From contig JAFYSB010000002.1 in NCBI GenBank assembly GCA_017546705.1, positions 1 through 60,023 on the forward strand: a stretch of DNA of 60,023 nucleotides. Direction: 5' to 3'. The notes below the pieces were generated by a model that was not told where the DNA came from, ran no database searches, and saw nothing but the letters and a program-made list of their open reading frames with translations. Both the position numbers and the translations under genes were made by a program. This DNA is from Paludibacteraceae bacterium (lineage in GTDB: Bacteria; Bacteroidota; Bacteroidia; Bacteroidales; Paludibacteraceae). Below are positions 34,401-43,318 of this stretch, piece by piece (the stretch's first letter is position 1; each line of letters starts with the position of its first letter).

Positions 34401-34712
34401 ATCAACCATCATGGTAATATCTCCCATGTCAGTTAGTTGATTTTCTACGAGTTGAACTAAAAGTACATCAGAAATATACCCATACGCTTCGACGATTACT
34501 TCTTCATCAATCGCTTCAAGATAAGTGAGGGAGAAACGACCTTCAGCATTGGTGGTAGTAGTAATACCTTGATTAGCCAAAGTCACCGTAGCCCCTTCAA
34601 TAGCTTGCTGTTCGACCGACACGAGTCGTCCTGCTAATCGCGTTTGTGCATTTAGGTTCGCAGCAAACGAAGTAGCGATAGCAAGGATTACAGCATAAAT
34701 AGTGTTACGCAT
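31434..34712 (-). CDS. TonB-dependent outer-membrane receptor with carboxypeptidase-like regulatory domain
   Basis: 1092 residues. Signal peptide (ends ...FAANLNA), then a carboxypeptidase-D regulatory-like beta domain (RLAGRLVSVEQQAIEGATVTL, about 24-110), a plug region (SYIEGLSF, GFNFSAMGGLND-type) and a long beta-barrel ending in an aromatic residue (YLNIQYKF). It imports an unknown ligand across the outer membrane together with ExbB/D-TonB. It is not a SusC by context, since its partner is a DUF5689 lipoprotein rather than SusD. asnS lies 26 bases upstream. Confidence 0.88.
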   Translation of the reverse strand: MRNTIYAVILAIATSFAANLNAQTRLAGRLVSVEQQAIEGATVTLANQGITTTTNAEGRFSLTYLEAIDEEVIVEAYGYISDVLLVQLVENQLTDMGDITMMVDVANEMKEEVLLNLAEMDLNDDEGKSQSISSASSASQDVFNSTISFAWSNARYRGRGYEQTYEQNYIEGLSFNSAERGQFNFSAMGGLNDASRYKEVVEGIEANNFTFGSIGQATNYLQSATNYAQGWKVALAGTNRNYKGAARATYSSGLMENGWAFAAQLAWRYTPYIDVKGQIGEGIAYSSVGYFLTAEKQWGKDKRLSLITFGAPTRRGQSSALTQETYDLTNQYNKTTWGHNNYNPYWGYQDGKVRNSRIVHSYDPTAIISFDWKIDEENKLKVAAGYHYSMYSNSALTFYNAPDPRPDYYRNLPSALLDGQIDKDGYFISHDLNGKPLGAVTDGGYIKYPLDYNGTPVGHSINLDTYAALTDLWTSRDDNATQINWDAIYAANYANNENNPTGSARYIVERRHNDIQEGMINLNYRNTSVENLTITAGLEAKGSQGIHYKTIDDLLGGKQWIDVDPFAERDIKELATNIGLTQTDITYVKQNDLRNPNAAIDQHERFGYDYRINMVNAKIWAQNEWKWNAVDLYYALQFSYSSMQRTTDMLNGRAWYLAKLGEQYNRHYYYFADEADDVLASAANNSLSQLPTRLTGYAHHFVDPAFKLGATFKFDGRNQLKINGMAETKAPLARDAYISPRVHDRAVENIYRHDYARYYAKENGTSWLQEYFGASQKIAGGDLTYSFNYPLVRGRITGFYTRFWNGTELNGYYDDEARTFVNQSLTGINRRHCGVEAAAAVKLGLYFTLTGVVSVGDYRYTSNALAITSAENGMALAENAQGPIYELRDSVLLQGLRVATGPQVNSSLKLSFFHPDMWFADITVNYFDWNYLDYAPARRMQGLFTGTRADGSKVNGWYGDAYTDAIAKTPEGDIIYDQQGVPSLKYPYNLLSDQESLTATNVWNRFLVDVSIGKLIYLKNRQSISINLTVNNVLNNTNFKTGGYQQARLPRQTRQGVDDSQNSVISPNVWKFPSKYYYAWGTNFYLNIQYKF

Positions 34713-34738
34713 AAGCTTTGTTGTTTATTGTATGGTTA

Positions 34739-36136
34739 TTAAAATTCAGCTGTCTTAGGAGTACGTGGGAATGGGATCACGTCGCGGATGTTCTGCATGC
34801 CAGTCACAAAGAGCATCAATCGCTCAAAACCGAGGCCGAAACCAGCGTGAGGTGCAGCACCAAAGCGGCGGGTATCCAAATACCACCACATATCTTTCAT
34901 AGGAATATCGCGGCGCTCAATCTCTGCGTTGAGTTTGTCGAGGCTCTCCTCGCGTACGCTACCACCGATGATCTCACCGATTTGTGGGAAGAGTACGTCA
35001 GTACCTTGTACGGTCTTATCGTCCTCATTAATCTTCATATAGAAGGCCTTGATATCCTTTGGATAGTCAGACATGATTACTGGTTTATTGAAGTGCTCCT
35101 CTACAAGGTAACGCTCGTGCTCTGAAGCTAGGTCATCTCCCCATGTACATGGGAACTCAAACTTCTTGCCATTTTTGATAGCTTCTTGCAAGATGTTGAT
35201 ACCCTCGGTGTAGGTGAGACGCACGAAGTCTGTTTTGATCACGGACTCCAAACGTGCAATAAGACCTTTATCCACGAATTGGTTGAGGAACTCTAGGTCG
35301 TCCTTGCAGTGCTCCAATGCCCAACGCACGCAGTATTTGATAAAATCCTCTTCAAGGTCCATGAGTTCGTCTTTTTGGATGAATGCCACCTCTGGCTCAA
35401 TCATCCAGAACTCTGCCAAGTGGCGTGGGGTATTGCTATTCTCCGCACGGAAGGTAGGACCAAAGGTATAGATTTTACCCAATGCCATGGCAGCGAGCTC
35501 GCCTTCCAACTGACCCGATACGGTCAAACTGGTTTGTTTGCCGAAGAAATCATCGGAGTAATCAATCTTGCCCTCATCGTCTTTCTTGAGGTTGTAGAGG
35601 TTTTTGGTGGTCACTTGGAACATTTGTCCAGCACCCTCGCAGTCAGAGGCTGTGATGATAGGGGTGTGGAAATAGAAGAATCCGTGCTCATGGAAGTATT
35701 GGTGAATAGCCATTGCCATGTTGTGGCGGATGCGGAACACAGCACCGAAGGTGTTGGTACGTGGGCGGAGGTGTGCGATGGTGCGCAGGTACTCCATGCT
35801 GAGTCCTTTCTTTTGCAATGGATATTGCTCTGGGTCGGCTGTGCCGTACACTTCGAGTTCGGTGAGCTGAATCTCTACCGCTTGACCGCTACCTTGGCTG
35901 GCAACGAGGTGACCAGTAGCAGAGATACATGATCCTGTGGTTACGGGCTTGAGGTTCTCCTCTGGGAATTGTGCCAAATCCACCACGATTTGGATATTTT
36001 TGATGGTTGAACCGTCGTTAAGGGCAATAAAACTGACATTTTTGTTGCCACGACGGCTACGTACCCATCCTCTTACGTTGATGAGTTGTCCTTCTCCTGC
36101 GAGTTGCAGGGCATTGATGATTTCTGTTCTTTTCAT
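34739..36136 (-). CDS. asnS: Asparaginyl-tRNA synthetase
   Basis: 465 residues, class IIb synthetase. The OB-fold anticodon-binding domain ([25 protein letters not shown]) is followed by the catalytic core with class II motifs: motif 2 [21 protein letters not shown] and motif 3 [22 protein letters not shown] and the AsnRS-type C-terminus [14 protein letters not shown] distinguish it from aspartyl enzymes. It lies 92 bases after dnaB with an 11-base tandem repeat in the gap. Confidence 0.97.
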   Translation of the reverse strand: MKRTEIINALQLAGEGQLINVRGWVRSRRGNKNVSFIALNDGSTIKNIQIVVDLAQFPEENLKPVTTGSCISATGHLVASQGSGQAVEIQLTELEVYGTADPEQYPLQKKGLSMEYLRTIAHLRPRTNTFGAVFRIRHNMAMAIHQYFHEHGFFYFHTPIITASDCEGAGQMFQVTTKNLYNLKKDDEGKIDYSDDFFGKQTSLTVSGQLEGELAAMALGKIYTFGPTFRAENSNTPRHLAEFWMIEPEVAFIQKDELMDLEEDFIKYCVRWALEHCKDDLEFLNQFVDKGLIARLESVIKTDFVRLTYTEGINILQEAIKNGKKFEFPCTWGDDLASEHERYLVEEHFNKPVIMSDYPKDIKAFYMKINEDDKTVQGTDVLFPQIGEIIGGSVREESLDKLNAEIERRDIPMKDMWWYLDTRRFGAAPHAGFGLGFERLMLFVTGMQNIRDVIPFPRTPKTAEF

Positions 36137-36174
36137 TATAGTGTTTTGTATTATTATTCTTTCTATAAGTAGTC

Positions 36175-36207
36175 TATCTTCGGGGTATCTTCGGGATATC
36201 TTCAGGG
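36175..36207. repeat. Three 11-base units TATCTTCGGGG between dnaB and asnS
   Basis: TATCTTCGGGG, TATCTTCGGGA, TATCTTCAGGG at exact 11-base spacing in the asnS leader. The period matches the four 11-12-base families at 58058-58260. Confidence 0.85.
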
Positions 36208-36228
36208 AATCCCTCCATGAATAGTTGC

Positions 36229-37773
36229 TTAGAATGGTGCTGGTGTATCATCCAGTTTGGCACCATATTCTTCTTCAGGAAGGGCATTCAATCTGCCTTT
36301 TCTAGTTGCTGTTTCGTATTGTACATCGGCATACAAACTCTCATCATATGCATCGTTTTCGTTCTGGAAACGAGTGTATTTGCCTATGAAGCGTAGCCAA
36401 ATCTCGTCTGTAGCACCATTACGGTGTTTTGCCACGATGATTTGTCCCAATCCACGTAAATCCTTACCATTGCCATCATCATAGAGTTTATAGTACTCTG
36501 GACGGTGAATAAAGCACACCATATCGGCATCTTGCTCAATGGCACCAGACTCACGAAGGTCAGAGAGCAATGGTTTTTTTCCATCTACATTGCTGTTGCT
36601 CGAGTCGCGTTTTTCTACCGCACGGCTGAGCTGACTCAGAGCAATCACAGGTATGTCCAATTCTTTGGCAAGACCTTTCAAGGTGCGCGAAATGATACTT
36701 ACCTCTTGCTCACGGCTACCGAAATTCGTACCGTTGGCGTTCATCAATTGTAGGTAGTCGATGATGATAAGTTGTATCTTCTTATCTTTCACCAATTTAC
36801 GTGCTTTGCTGCGCAACTCAAATACGCTTAGACCTGGTGTATCATCCACATAGATTGGTGCATTTTGCAATATGCTGATATTATTTTCCAGTTTATCCCA
36901 TTCAGCTTTGGTAAGTCGTCCGTTGCGAATCTTGCCACCTTCAATCTCGCATACATTCATAATCAAACGGTTAACCAATTGCACATTGCTCATCTCCAAT
37001 GAGAAGATAGCCACAGGGATATTGAAATCTACTGCGATATTCTTTGCCATGGATAGCACAAAGGCCGTCTTACCCATAGCAGGACGAGCAGCAATAATCA
37101 CCAAGTCAGATTTTTGCCAGCCAGACGTGATCTTATCCAATTCGGTGAATCCACTCGGAATACCTGATATATTGCCTTCGTTTTGCGATGCTTTGTGCAT
37201 GCGTTCAAACGCCTCCGTGATAACTGGGAAGATATGCGTTACATCGCGTTTTTGCGAGCGTTGTGAAATCTCGAATACACCTGCTTCCGCTTCTTGCATC
37301 AACTCATCCACATCTTGCGTTTCGTCGTAACCTTTTTCTTCGATTTGGCATGCCAGTCCTATCAAATCGCGTGCAGTAGCTTTTTGCGCCACGATTTGCG
37401 CATGATAGCGCAAGTGCGCCGCAGAGGCTACGCGTTGAGTTAGTTCGCTCAGATATACCACACCACCTGCTTGCTCCAAGGTGCCCATTGATTTGAGTTG
37501 TTCTACCACCGACAATATATCAATTGGTGCATCCTTGGTGGACAATGCACGTATAGCATCGAAGATATGGCGATGCTGATCGGAGTAGAAGGATTCTGGG
37601 CGTAGCAAGTCTGCCACGGTTGCGAATGCATCTTTTTCTATCATCAAGGCGCCAATCACAGACTTTTCCAAATCCAAAGCCTGTGGTGGTAACTTACCCA
37701 TTTCGTTGGCACCTACTTTGATGACAGTAGGTTGAGTGGGTTTACGTTTGGTTTTATTTGTTGGTGTTGGCAT
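36229..37773 (-). CDS. dnaB: Replicative DNA helicase DnaB
   Basis: 514 residues. The N-terminal domain ([19 protein letters not shown]) is joined by a helical linker to the RecA-like motor with Walker [12 protein letters not shown] (229-238), Walker [11 protein letters not shown] and the hexamer arginine region HRPEYYKL. No intein is present. It unwinds the fork ahead of DNA polymerase III. It overlaps the meaB stop by 20 bases. Confidence 0.97.
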   Translation of the reverse strand: MPTPTNKTKRKPTQPTVIKVGANEMGKLPPQALDLEKSVIGALMIEKDAFATVADLLRPESFYSDQHRHIFDAIRALSTKDAPIDILSVVEQLKSMGTLEQAGGVVYLSELTQRVASAAHLRYHAQIVAQKATARDLIGLACQIEEKGYDETQDVDELMQEAEAGVFEISQRSQKRDVTHIFPVITEAFERMHKASQNEGNISGIPSGFTELDKITSGWQKSDLVIIAARPAMGKTAFVLSMAKNIAVDFNIPVAIFSLEMSNVQLVNRLIMNVCEIEGGKIRNGRLTKAEWDKLENNISILQNAPIYVDDTPGLSVFELRSKARKLVKDKKIQLIIIDYLQLMNANGTNFGSREQEVSIISRTLKGLAKELDIPVIALSQLSRAVEKRDSSNSNVDGKKPLLSDLRESGAIEQDADMVCFIHRPEYYKLYDDGNGKDLRGLGQIIVAKHRNGATDEIWLRFIGKYTRFQNENDAYDESLYADVQYETATRKGRLNALPEEEYGAKLDDTPAPF

Positions 37774-38845
37774 ATTGTCTTAGTAATTCATATGCTGCAG
37801 TAAAACTGCTAATCTCATTGTTCAGTACGCGTTGTTCCGTGCGTGCAATCATCCCCTCCATGGTTTCCGACTTGTAGAAACCGTCCAAGAGGTTTTGATT
37901 GATTGTTTCATACATCCAATATTTGGCTTGTTGCGTGCGTAGATGATCAAGGTAGCCATTCTCGCGCGCGAACATTATATATTCTTCTACCATCTTCCAG
38001 ACATCCAAGATGCCGTTACCCTCAATCGCAGAACAGGTCACTGCATATGGCTTCCAACCTGATTCTGTTGGTGGAAAGAGCGAAAGCGCATTCTTGAAAC
38101 TAACGCGCGCAGCCTCTGCACGTTCCACATTCGCTCCGTCGCACTTGTTGATAGCTATTCCATCTGCCATCTCCATGATACCGCGTTTGATGCCTTGCAA
38201 CTCATCGCCAGTACCAGTCACCTGCAGCAGCAAGAAGAAGTCCACCATCGAATGTGCTGCTGTTTCGGATTGTCCCACACCCACGGTTTCCACGATGATG
38301 GTATCAAATCCTGCGGCTTCACATAACACAATGGTTTCTCTTGTCTTGCGGGCTACACCTCCCAGACTACCTGCCGATGGGCTAGGGCGGATGAAGGCAT
38401 TATTTTCCACAGATAGCTTGTTCATGCGGGTTTTATCGCCCAGAATACTACCTTTGCTACGCTCGGAAGATGGATCGATTGCCAATACAGCTAAGTGCTT
38501 GCCCATCTTGCAGAGTTCCGTACCAATTGCTTCAATAAACGTGGACTTACCAGCACCAGGTACGCCTGTGATACCCAATCGGATGGCATTACCAGCGTAG
38601 GGTAGGCATTTTTCAATCACTTGTTGTGCTACCACCTGATCGCTTGGCAGGTTACTCTCAATGAGCGTCACCGCTTGACTCAGCAAACGCATATCACCAC
38701 GCAAAATACCTTCCACATACTCGTCGGCACTCAGCACTTGCTTTTTGCGACGGAAGGTGGCATATGGATTCACCGATGGCAGGTTCTCCACACCTGCATT
38801 TACGGTCAAACCTTTATATTCGCTGCTATTTTCTGGATGTTTCAT
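37754..38845 (-). CDS. meaB: MeaB-type methylmalonyl-CoA mutase-associated GTPase
   Basis: 363 residues of the G3E/ArgK-MeaB GTPase family. Walker A GVPGAGKST (94-102), LAIDPSSERSKGSILGDKTRM, IVETVGVGQSE and NKCDGAN are present. It protects and reloads the cobalamin-dependent methylmalonyl-CoA mutase; the mutase genes are not in the window. It lies 3 bases after the DUF1573 gene and overlaps dnaB, so the functions within this operon are mixed. Confidence 0.94.
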   Translation of the reverse strand: MKHPENSSEYKGLTVNAGVENLPSVNPYATFRRKKQVLSADEYVEGILRGDMRLLSQAVTLIESNLPSDQVVAQQVIEKCLPYAGNAIRLGITGVPGAGKSTFIEAIGTELCKMGKHLAVLAIDPSSERSKGSILGDKTRMNKLSVENNAFIRPSPSAGSLGGVARKTRETIVLCEAAGFDTIIVETVGVGQSETAAHSMVDFFLLLQVTGTGDELQGIKRGIMEMADGIAINKCDGANVERAEAARVSFKNALSLFPPTESGWKPYAVTCSAIEGNGILDVWKMVEEYIMFARENGYLDHLRTQQAKYWMYETINQNLLDGFYKSETMEGMIARTEQRVLNNEISSFTAAYELLRQYANTNK

Positions 38846-38848
38846 TGT

Positions 38849-39931
38849 TTATTCAATTGTCCAATTGATGCGGATTCTTAGCGCAGAGTGTGCTGGATCG
38901 TTGGTAATCAAGGTGATTACACGCGAATATTCTGCTGCATCAGTAATTTGTGTGGCGTTGATATCCAATTTCAAATCCACACTCTTGCCTCCCTTGATAG
39001 GTGACTTTGGCGCTGTAATGTTTACATATGCATCATCCGAGATGATGCGACGGATAAGCAGTGGATTGACACCTACATTCGCTACATGTAGTTGGTGCGT
39101 TGATAATTTGCCCTTTTTAATCACACCCAAATCAATTGTTGCACTTGTCTCTATTATTGGGGCTTGCTGACGCTCTTCCACAGTCATTTGTGAGAAGTCT
39201 TCGCGCAAATCAGCCTTAAGGGTAATCGCATATTGGTCAGACAGCACGCGTTTGCCATTGACTACCATGTAAATCTTTGTATCTATAGGACCAAACAATG
39301 GACATTCTGCCGATTGCAATGCCACTTGCAGTTTACCAGTTTGTCCTGGTTGCAGCGTCTTGAGGGTGAGTTGAATAGCATAATGCTTGTCTTGCTCACG
39401 TGTCAAGAACTCTACAGTAATAGGTTGATCCGTATTATTTGCGTATTCTATCTCAAGTTGCTTGTTTGCGCCTTTTTTGACCAAACCAAAGTTGAGCGAT
39501 TTCTTTTTCAATCGCAATTCACCCATTTGTACGGGGTATTGGTCGGTGGTGCTAGCTGGCTTAGGAATTACTTCACCTTTGATATATAATTTGGTTGTGG
39601 CCTCTGTAGCGTTGCTAGTGACCGTGATTGTCTTTTGAAAACGTCCTGGGCGACCATTGGGATTGTACGTGACGGTGATATTGCCCTTTGCACCTGGCTC
39701 AATGGGTTCGTGTGTCCATTTGGGAGTTGTGCAACCGCAACTTGCTTTGACATTAGTCAATACCAGCGGAACCATACCTTCGTTGGTAAACTCAAAGACG
39801 GTTGTCACCCTGCCGTCGGCTTCGTTAATCTTACCGAAGTCATGGGTAGTTTTGCTAAATGTAATCACTGGCTCTTGTGCCATGGCTGCCATGCTTACCA
39901 GCATTGCTGCCATCATAATCATTTTCTTCAT
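38849..39931 (-). CDS. Exported DUF1573 protein
   Basis: 360 residues. Sec signal peptide (MKKMIMMAAMLVSMAAMA), then two or three immunoglobulin-like DUF1573 modules: ITFSKTTHDFGKINEADGRVTTVFEF, then LNFGLVKKGANKQLEIEYAN. C-SCGCT in the first module is the usual conserved cysteine pair of the family. The function is not established; the proteins are periplasmic or surface exposed. It lies 5 bases after relA/spoT. Confidence 0.87.
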   Translation of the reverse strand: MKKMIMMAAMLVSMAAMAQEPVITFSKTTHDFGKINEADGRVTTVFEFTNEGMVPLVLTNVKASCGCTTPKWTHEPIEPGAKGNITVTYNPNGRPGRFQKTITVTSNATEATTKLYIKGEVIPKPASTTDQYPVQMGELRLKKKSLNFGLVKKGANKQLEIEYANNTDQPITVEFLTREQDKHYAIQLTLKTLQPGQTGKLQVALQSAECPLFGPIDTKIYMVVNGKRVLSDQYAITLKADLREDFSQMTVEERQQAPIIETSATIDLGVIKKGKLSTHQLHVANVGVNPLLIRRIISDDAYVNITAPKSPIKGGKSVDLKLDINATQITDAAEYSRVITLITNDPAHSALRIRINWTIE

Positions 39932-39936
39932 ATATC

Positions 39937-41709
39937 TCAGTTCTTAATTTCAATCACATCCACTGCTGTCACACATTCAATAGCACGCAGTTTCATACAC
40001 ATTTGGCTAATCACTTTCTGTTTCCACACGACCACTTCAATATCGCACTTAAACAAACCTGACTCTGATGTCACATGCAAATCGCGCATATTGGCTTTGT
40101 GTTCATCGCAAATGATATTGAGTATTCGCATCAATACGCCGAATGAGTCTTCACCCTGTATGTGTATCTTTGCTGCAAGCGATTTAGCCTCTCGTGCGCC
40201 TTGCAACAAATCCACCAAACTCTGTGCTTTCTTGAAGTATTTTTTGATATGGTCTTTGGCTTTGGCAGTAACCGCAATCTCCAGCCATTCGGGCTCTGGC
40301 TTCTGCTTCTTGGAGGTCAATATCTCCACTTGGTCGCCACTTTGCAAGATATAACTCAATGGTCGTGCACTGCGATTCACGTTTGCTCCAATACAATGTT
40401 CGCCCAGCTCCGTATGCAGTTGGTATGCCAAATCCAATACGGTTGCGCCTTGTGCAAGTGTGCGAATATCGCCTTTGGGGGTGAACACAAATACTTCGTG
40501 TGCAAAGAGGTTCAATTTGAAGGTATCCAAGAATTCAATAGCATCAGGATCGGGGTTAGCCAACACATCTTTAATCTCTTGCAGCCATTTGTCCAACTCT
40601 GTGCTATTATGTTCACCTGACTTATAGCGCCAATGGGCTGCCAATCCGTGCTCTGCCAACTCGTGCATGCGATTGGTGCGAATCTGCACTTCAATCCACT
40701 GACCATTTTGTCCCATTACCGTCACGTGCAATGCCTCGTAACCATTTGCTTTCGGCATGGAGATCCAGTCGCGAATACGTTCAGGGTGGGGACGGTAAAT
40801 TTCGGTAATGGCGGAGTACAACATCCAACATTGATCTTTCTCCGAATATTCCGAACTTGGCTCGAAGACGATGCGGGCAGCTACCAAGTCATATATCTGC
40901 TCAAAAGGTACACCCTTCTTCACCATCTTCTTGTAAACCGAATAAACCGATTTTGTACGTGAGAAGAGTTGGTAACTATATCCCATCATCGTGAGTTTGC
41001 GTCGTATAGGTGCTGCAAACTCCTCAAAACTATCTGTCTGTATATCCTTGTTGGCATGCAACTTGGCTTCAATCTCTGCATATTTCTCTGGATATTCGTA
41101 TTTGAAACTCAAGTCCTCCAACTCGCGTTTGATAGGCGATAATCCCAATCGGTGCGCCATTGGTGCATAGATATATTGGGTTTCGGCAGCAATCTTGCGT
41201 TGTTTCTCAGGGCGTTGCGCTGCCAGTGTACGCATGTTGTGCAAGCGGTCAGCCAATTTCACCAGCATCACACGAATATCATCACTCATCGTGAGCAGCA
41301 ACTTGCGCACATTCTCCGCCTGTTTCATAGCTTTGTCGGCAAACACACCTCCCGAAAGTTTGGTCAGTCCTTCCACGATACTGGCAATCTTGGCGCCGAA
41401 CATACGCTCAATATCTTCTGTCGTATAATCCGTGTCTTCCACCACATCGTGCAGCAACGCAGCACATATACTCGTACTACCCAATCCAATCTCTTTCACC
41501 ACAATACGTGCCACGGAAAGTGGGTGCATGATATATGGCTCACCAGACAGGCGACGCACGCCATTGTGTGCCTGCTTTGCAAGATGATACGCACGAGTAA
41601 TCACCTCCACGCGTTGGCGGTGCATAGAGTGCAAGTAATCGTCTAATAGAGCTTGAAATTCGGCTTCAATTAGTCGTTCCTCATCTGGGGTAAAATCACT
41701 GGTTACCAT
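39937..41709 (-). CDS. Compact bifunctional (p)ppGpp synthetase/hydrolase (RelA/SpoT family)
   Basis: 590 residues. The HD hydrolase domain has HDVVEDT (His87-Asp88). The synthetase domain has YQLFSRTKSVYSVYKKM, IRDWISMPKANGYEALH and EVQIRTNRMHELAEHG. A TGS domain (VFTPKGDIRTLAQGATVLDLAYQLH) is followed after only ~85 residues by a C-terminal ACT domain (GEDSFGVLMRILNIICDEH). Long RSH proteins of this phylum are usually around 730 residues, so most of the helical and zinc-finger/CC region is missing. Both catalytic halves look intact. Family II promoter at 41765; first gene of a long run. Confidence 0.92.
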   Translation of the reverse strand: MVTSDFTPDEERLIEAEFQALLDDYLHSMHRQRVEVITRAYHLAKQAHNGVRRLSGEPYIMHPLSVARIVVKEIGLGSTSICAALLHDVVEDTDYTTEDIERMFGAKIASIVEGLTKLSGGVFADKAMKQAENVRKLLLTMSDDIRVMLVKLADRLHNMRTLAAQRPEKQRKIAAETQYIYAPMAHRLGLSPIKRELEDLSFKYEYPEKYAEIEAKLHANKDIQTDSFEEFAAPIRRKLTMMGYSYQLFSRTKSVYSVYKKMVKKGVPFEQIYDLVAARIVFEPSSEYSEKDQCWMLYSAITEIYRPHPERIRDWISMPKANGYEALHVTVMGQNGQWIEVQIRTNRMHELAEHGLAAHWRYKSGEHNSTELDKWLQEIKDVLANPDPDAIEFLDTFKLNLFAHEVFVFTPKGDIRTLAQGATVLDLAYQLHTELGEHCIGANVNRSARPLSYILQSGDQVEILTSKKQKPEPEWLEIAVTAKAKDHIKKYFKKAQSLVDLLQGAREAKSLAAKIHIQGEDSFGVLMRILNIICDEHKANMRDLHVTSESGLFKCDIEVVVWKQKVISQMCMKLRAIECVTAVDVIEIKN

Positions 41710-41764
41710 ATCAATTGCATTGCTGTTAAAAAATTACAGTTGCTATTTTTACAAAAATAGCGTG

Positions 41765-41796
41765 CAAAGTTACGACTTTTTATTGACATAACCAAA
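41765..41796 (-). promoter_or_regulatory. Family II promoter of the relA/spoT operon
   Basis: Minus-strand TAACTTTG (41765-41772) and TTTG (41793-41796) with a 20-base spacer reading TATGTCAATAAAAAGTCG. It fits the phylum consensus and the family II spacer pattern. Confidence 0.75.
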
Positions 41797-41850
41797 TTTA
41801 TTTGCATTTTTACTGAAAAAAGATAATCACAACAAGCAGTTTCAACAGAA

Positions 41851-43011
41851 TCAATGGATTCGTTCTGCGAATATAAGGGTAGGTTTGGTAGCAATACGTG
41901 CACCGATGAGGAAATGGCTGTCAGATTCTTGCACTTTGAATTTCTTGCGCAGTTCTTCTGGCGTGAGCGGATAGTTGCGTGTAAGTATAGCTGCTCGTTG
42001 TATGCCTAACGCAGCAATATCGCGTTGATTCTTAATGGGTTGTGCTATTACTTTCCACACACGTCCTGGGAAATCTTCAATGAGTTGGTCGGCGGTATAG
42101 AGGTGGGTATTGTGGTCTAACTTGTATAGTTTATACCGCTCGCTCACCAATCGAAATGCGCCTGCTTTGATGATAGCTGCGTTGGGCTCATAAATATACT
42201 CACATATGCAGTCTGCCATAGCACACAAAGCACTCTTTTCTTCGCTACGAGTAAAACTAAATTGGTCGTTTCCTTCGTGAAGAATATTGACAGCATGAAT
42301 ACGATTATTGCCTGTGACGAAGATGATTTCTTTCACTTCATTATGCAGCGCAACCACATGCACATCCCATTCATTTCCAAGCGATTGCAAGGCGGAAGTA
42401 ATATCCAGCATGGGGCTGAATTTAATAAGAATGGTGTTGGAAATGGCGCGAAGGGATGGTGAAATTTTGATAATATTGGGTTCGCAATCTTCAATACGAA
42501 AAACTTTACCTCCATGTGCATCTCTGCGTGCTGGGTCAAGATAGACAACGACCTCCTTTTTTACGTCGGACGACACGCTTCCTGCCAACGGATATTGAGC
42601 CAAAAAATCTTCTGCCGAAGTATTGTGGACGTGGATTGGTTTGTTGGCAATCTGGAAGTTATGTTGTGCTATGCGACACAACTCCTCGTTGCGTTCCACG
42701 TAGTGCGCTTGCGCCATTTGTTCGCTGAGAAAATAGGTATCCACGCCATAGCCTCCAGTCAGGTCAATCAGTATATCTTGCTTCTCGCCTAATTGCCTAA
42801 TAATCGCGGCTTTATAGCGTGCTGTGGCTTCGCTCGAACATTGCTCGCAGGACAAGCGAACGGGATACCACCAATCCTCTATTTGTGCAAACGTAGGTAA
42901 CTTGTCATGGGTGCGTTGACGCCCCTCCACTTGTTGGAGCATCCATCGCCATTCCTCGTCGGAGAGATGTACGAATCGTTTACGCTGCAATGCCAATTCC
43001 TCTACTTTCAC
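41851..43011 (-). CDS. SAM-dependent methyltransferase with THUMP-like C-terminal domain
   Basis: 386 residues, GTG start at 43011. A Rossmann methyltransferase domain with DILIDLTGGYGVDTYFLS and VYLDPARRDAHGGKVFRIEDCEPNI is followed by a C-terminal THUMP-like region (KAGAFRLVSERYKLYKL ... LTPEELRKKFKVQES). The substrate is unknown; RNA is suggested by the THUMP-like part. A heptamer array lies directly before the start codon, and no ATG precedes it. It follows DUF721 by 16 bases. Confidence 0.85.
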   Translation of the reverse strand: MKVEELALQRKRFVHLSDEEWRWMLQQVEGRQRTHDKLPTFAQIEDWWYPVRLSCEQCSSEATARYKAAIIRQLGEKQDILIDLTGGYGVDTYFLSEQMAQAHYVERNEELCRIAQHNFQIANKPIHVHNTSAEDFLAQYPLAGSVSSDVKKEVVVYLDPARRDAHGGKVFRIEDCEPNIIKISPSLRAISNTILIKFSPMLDITSALQSLGNEWDVHVVALHNEVKEIIFVTGNNRIHAVNILHEGNDQFSFTRSEEKSALCAMADCICEYIYEPNAAIIKAGAFRLVSERYKLYKLDHNTHLYTADQLIEDFPGRVWKVIAQPIKNQRDIAALGIQRAAILTRNYPLTPEELRKKFKVQESDSHFLIGARIATKPTLIFAERIH

Positions 43012-43039
43012 CTCTAACCTTTAACCTTTAACCTAACAG
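43012..43039. repeat. Heptamer array CTTTAAC between DUF721 and methyltransferase genes
   Basis: CTCTAAC, CTTTAAC, CTTTAAC, CTAACAG at exact spacing. It supplies the TAA stop of the DUF721 gene (GGTTAA on the minus strand) and abuts the GTG start of the methyltransferase gene. Confidence 0.85.
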
Positions 43040-43318
43040 TCGTATATCCTTCACCACAGCACTACCGACTTTGTCATTGAGCTTCTTGACAATCTGGTGG
43101 CGTTGTTCAAAGAGTTGCTGGCGCAACGCTGCCGAATGAATATGCACGTAGAGTATGCCATTCTTCACTTCCATTTCGCCTGTGAATTGCACAACCACAT
43201 CGCCCATCAATTCAGACCAAACTTGAGGGATTTTGCGTTCGAGCAGAGTAGTCTCTGCCTCTGTACCGCGGATGAAATCGGCAAGCAAGTCGCCTATAGA
43301 TTGCGCTTTATGAATCAT
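43028..43318 (-). CDS. DUF721 (DciA-like) protein
   Basis: 96 residues from the ATG at 43318, which overlaps the glucosaminidase stop (ATGA); the longer upstream frame is shadow. MIHKAQSIGDLLADFIRG and PQVWSELMGDVVVQFTGEMEVKNGILYVHIHSAALRQQLFEQRHQIVKKLN are split here but match the DUF721 family, which includes the helicase loader DciA. A loader role for the DnaB of this genome is possible but is inferred only from family membership. Confidence 0.85.
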   Translation of the reverse strand: MIHKAQSIGDLLADFIRGTEAETTLLERKIPQVWSELMGDVVVQFTGEMEVKNGILYVHIHSAALRQQLFEQRHQIVKKLNDKVGSAVVKDIRLLG

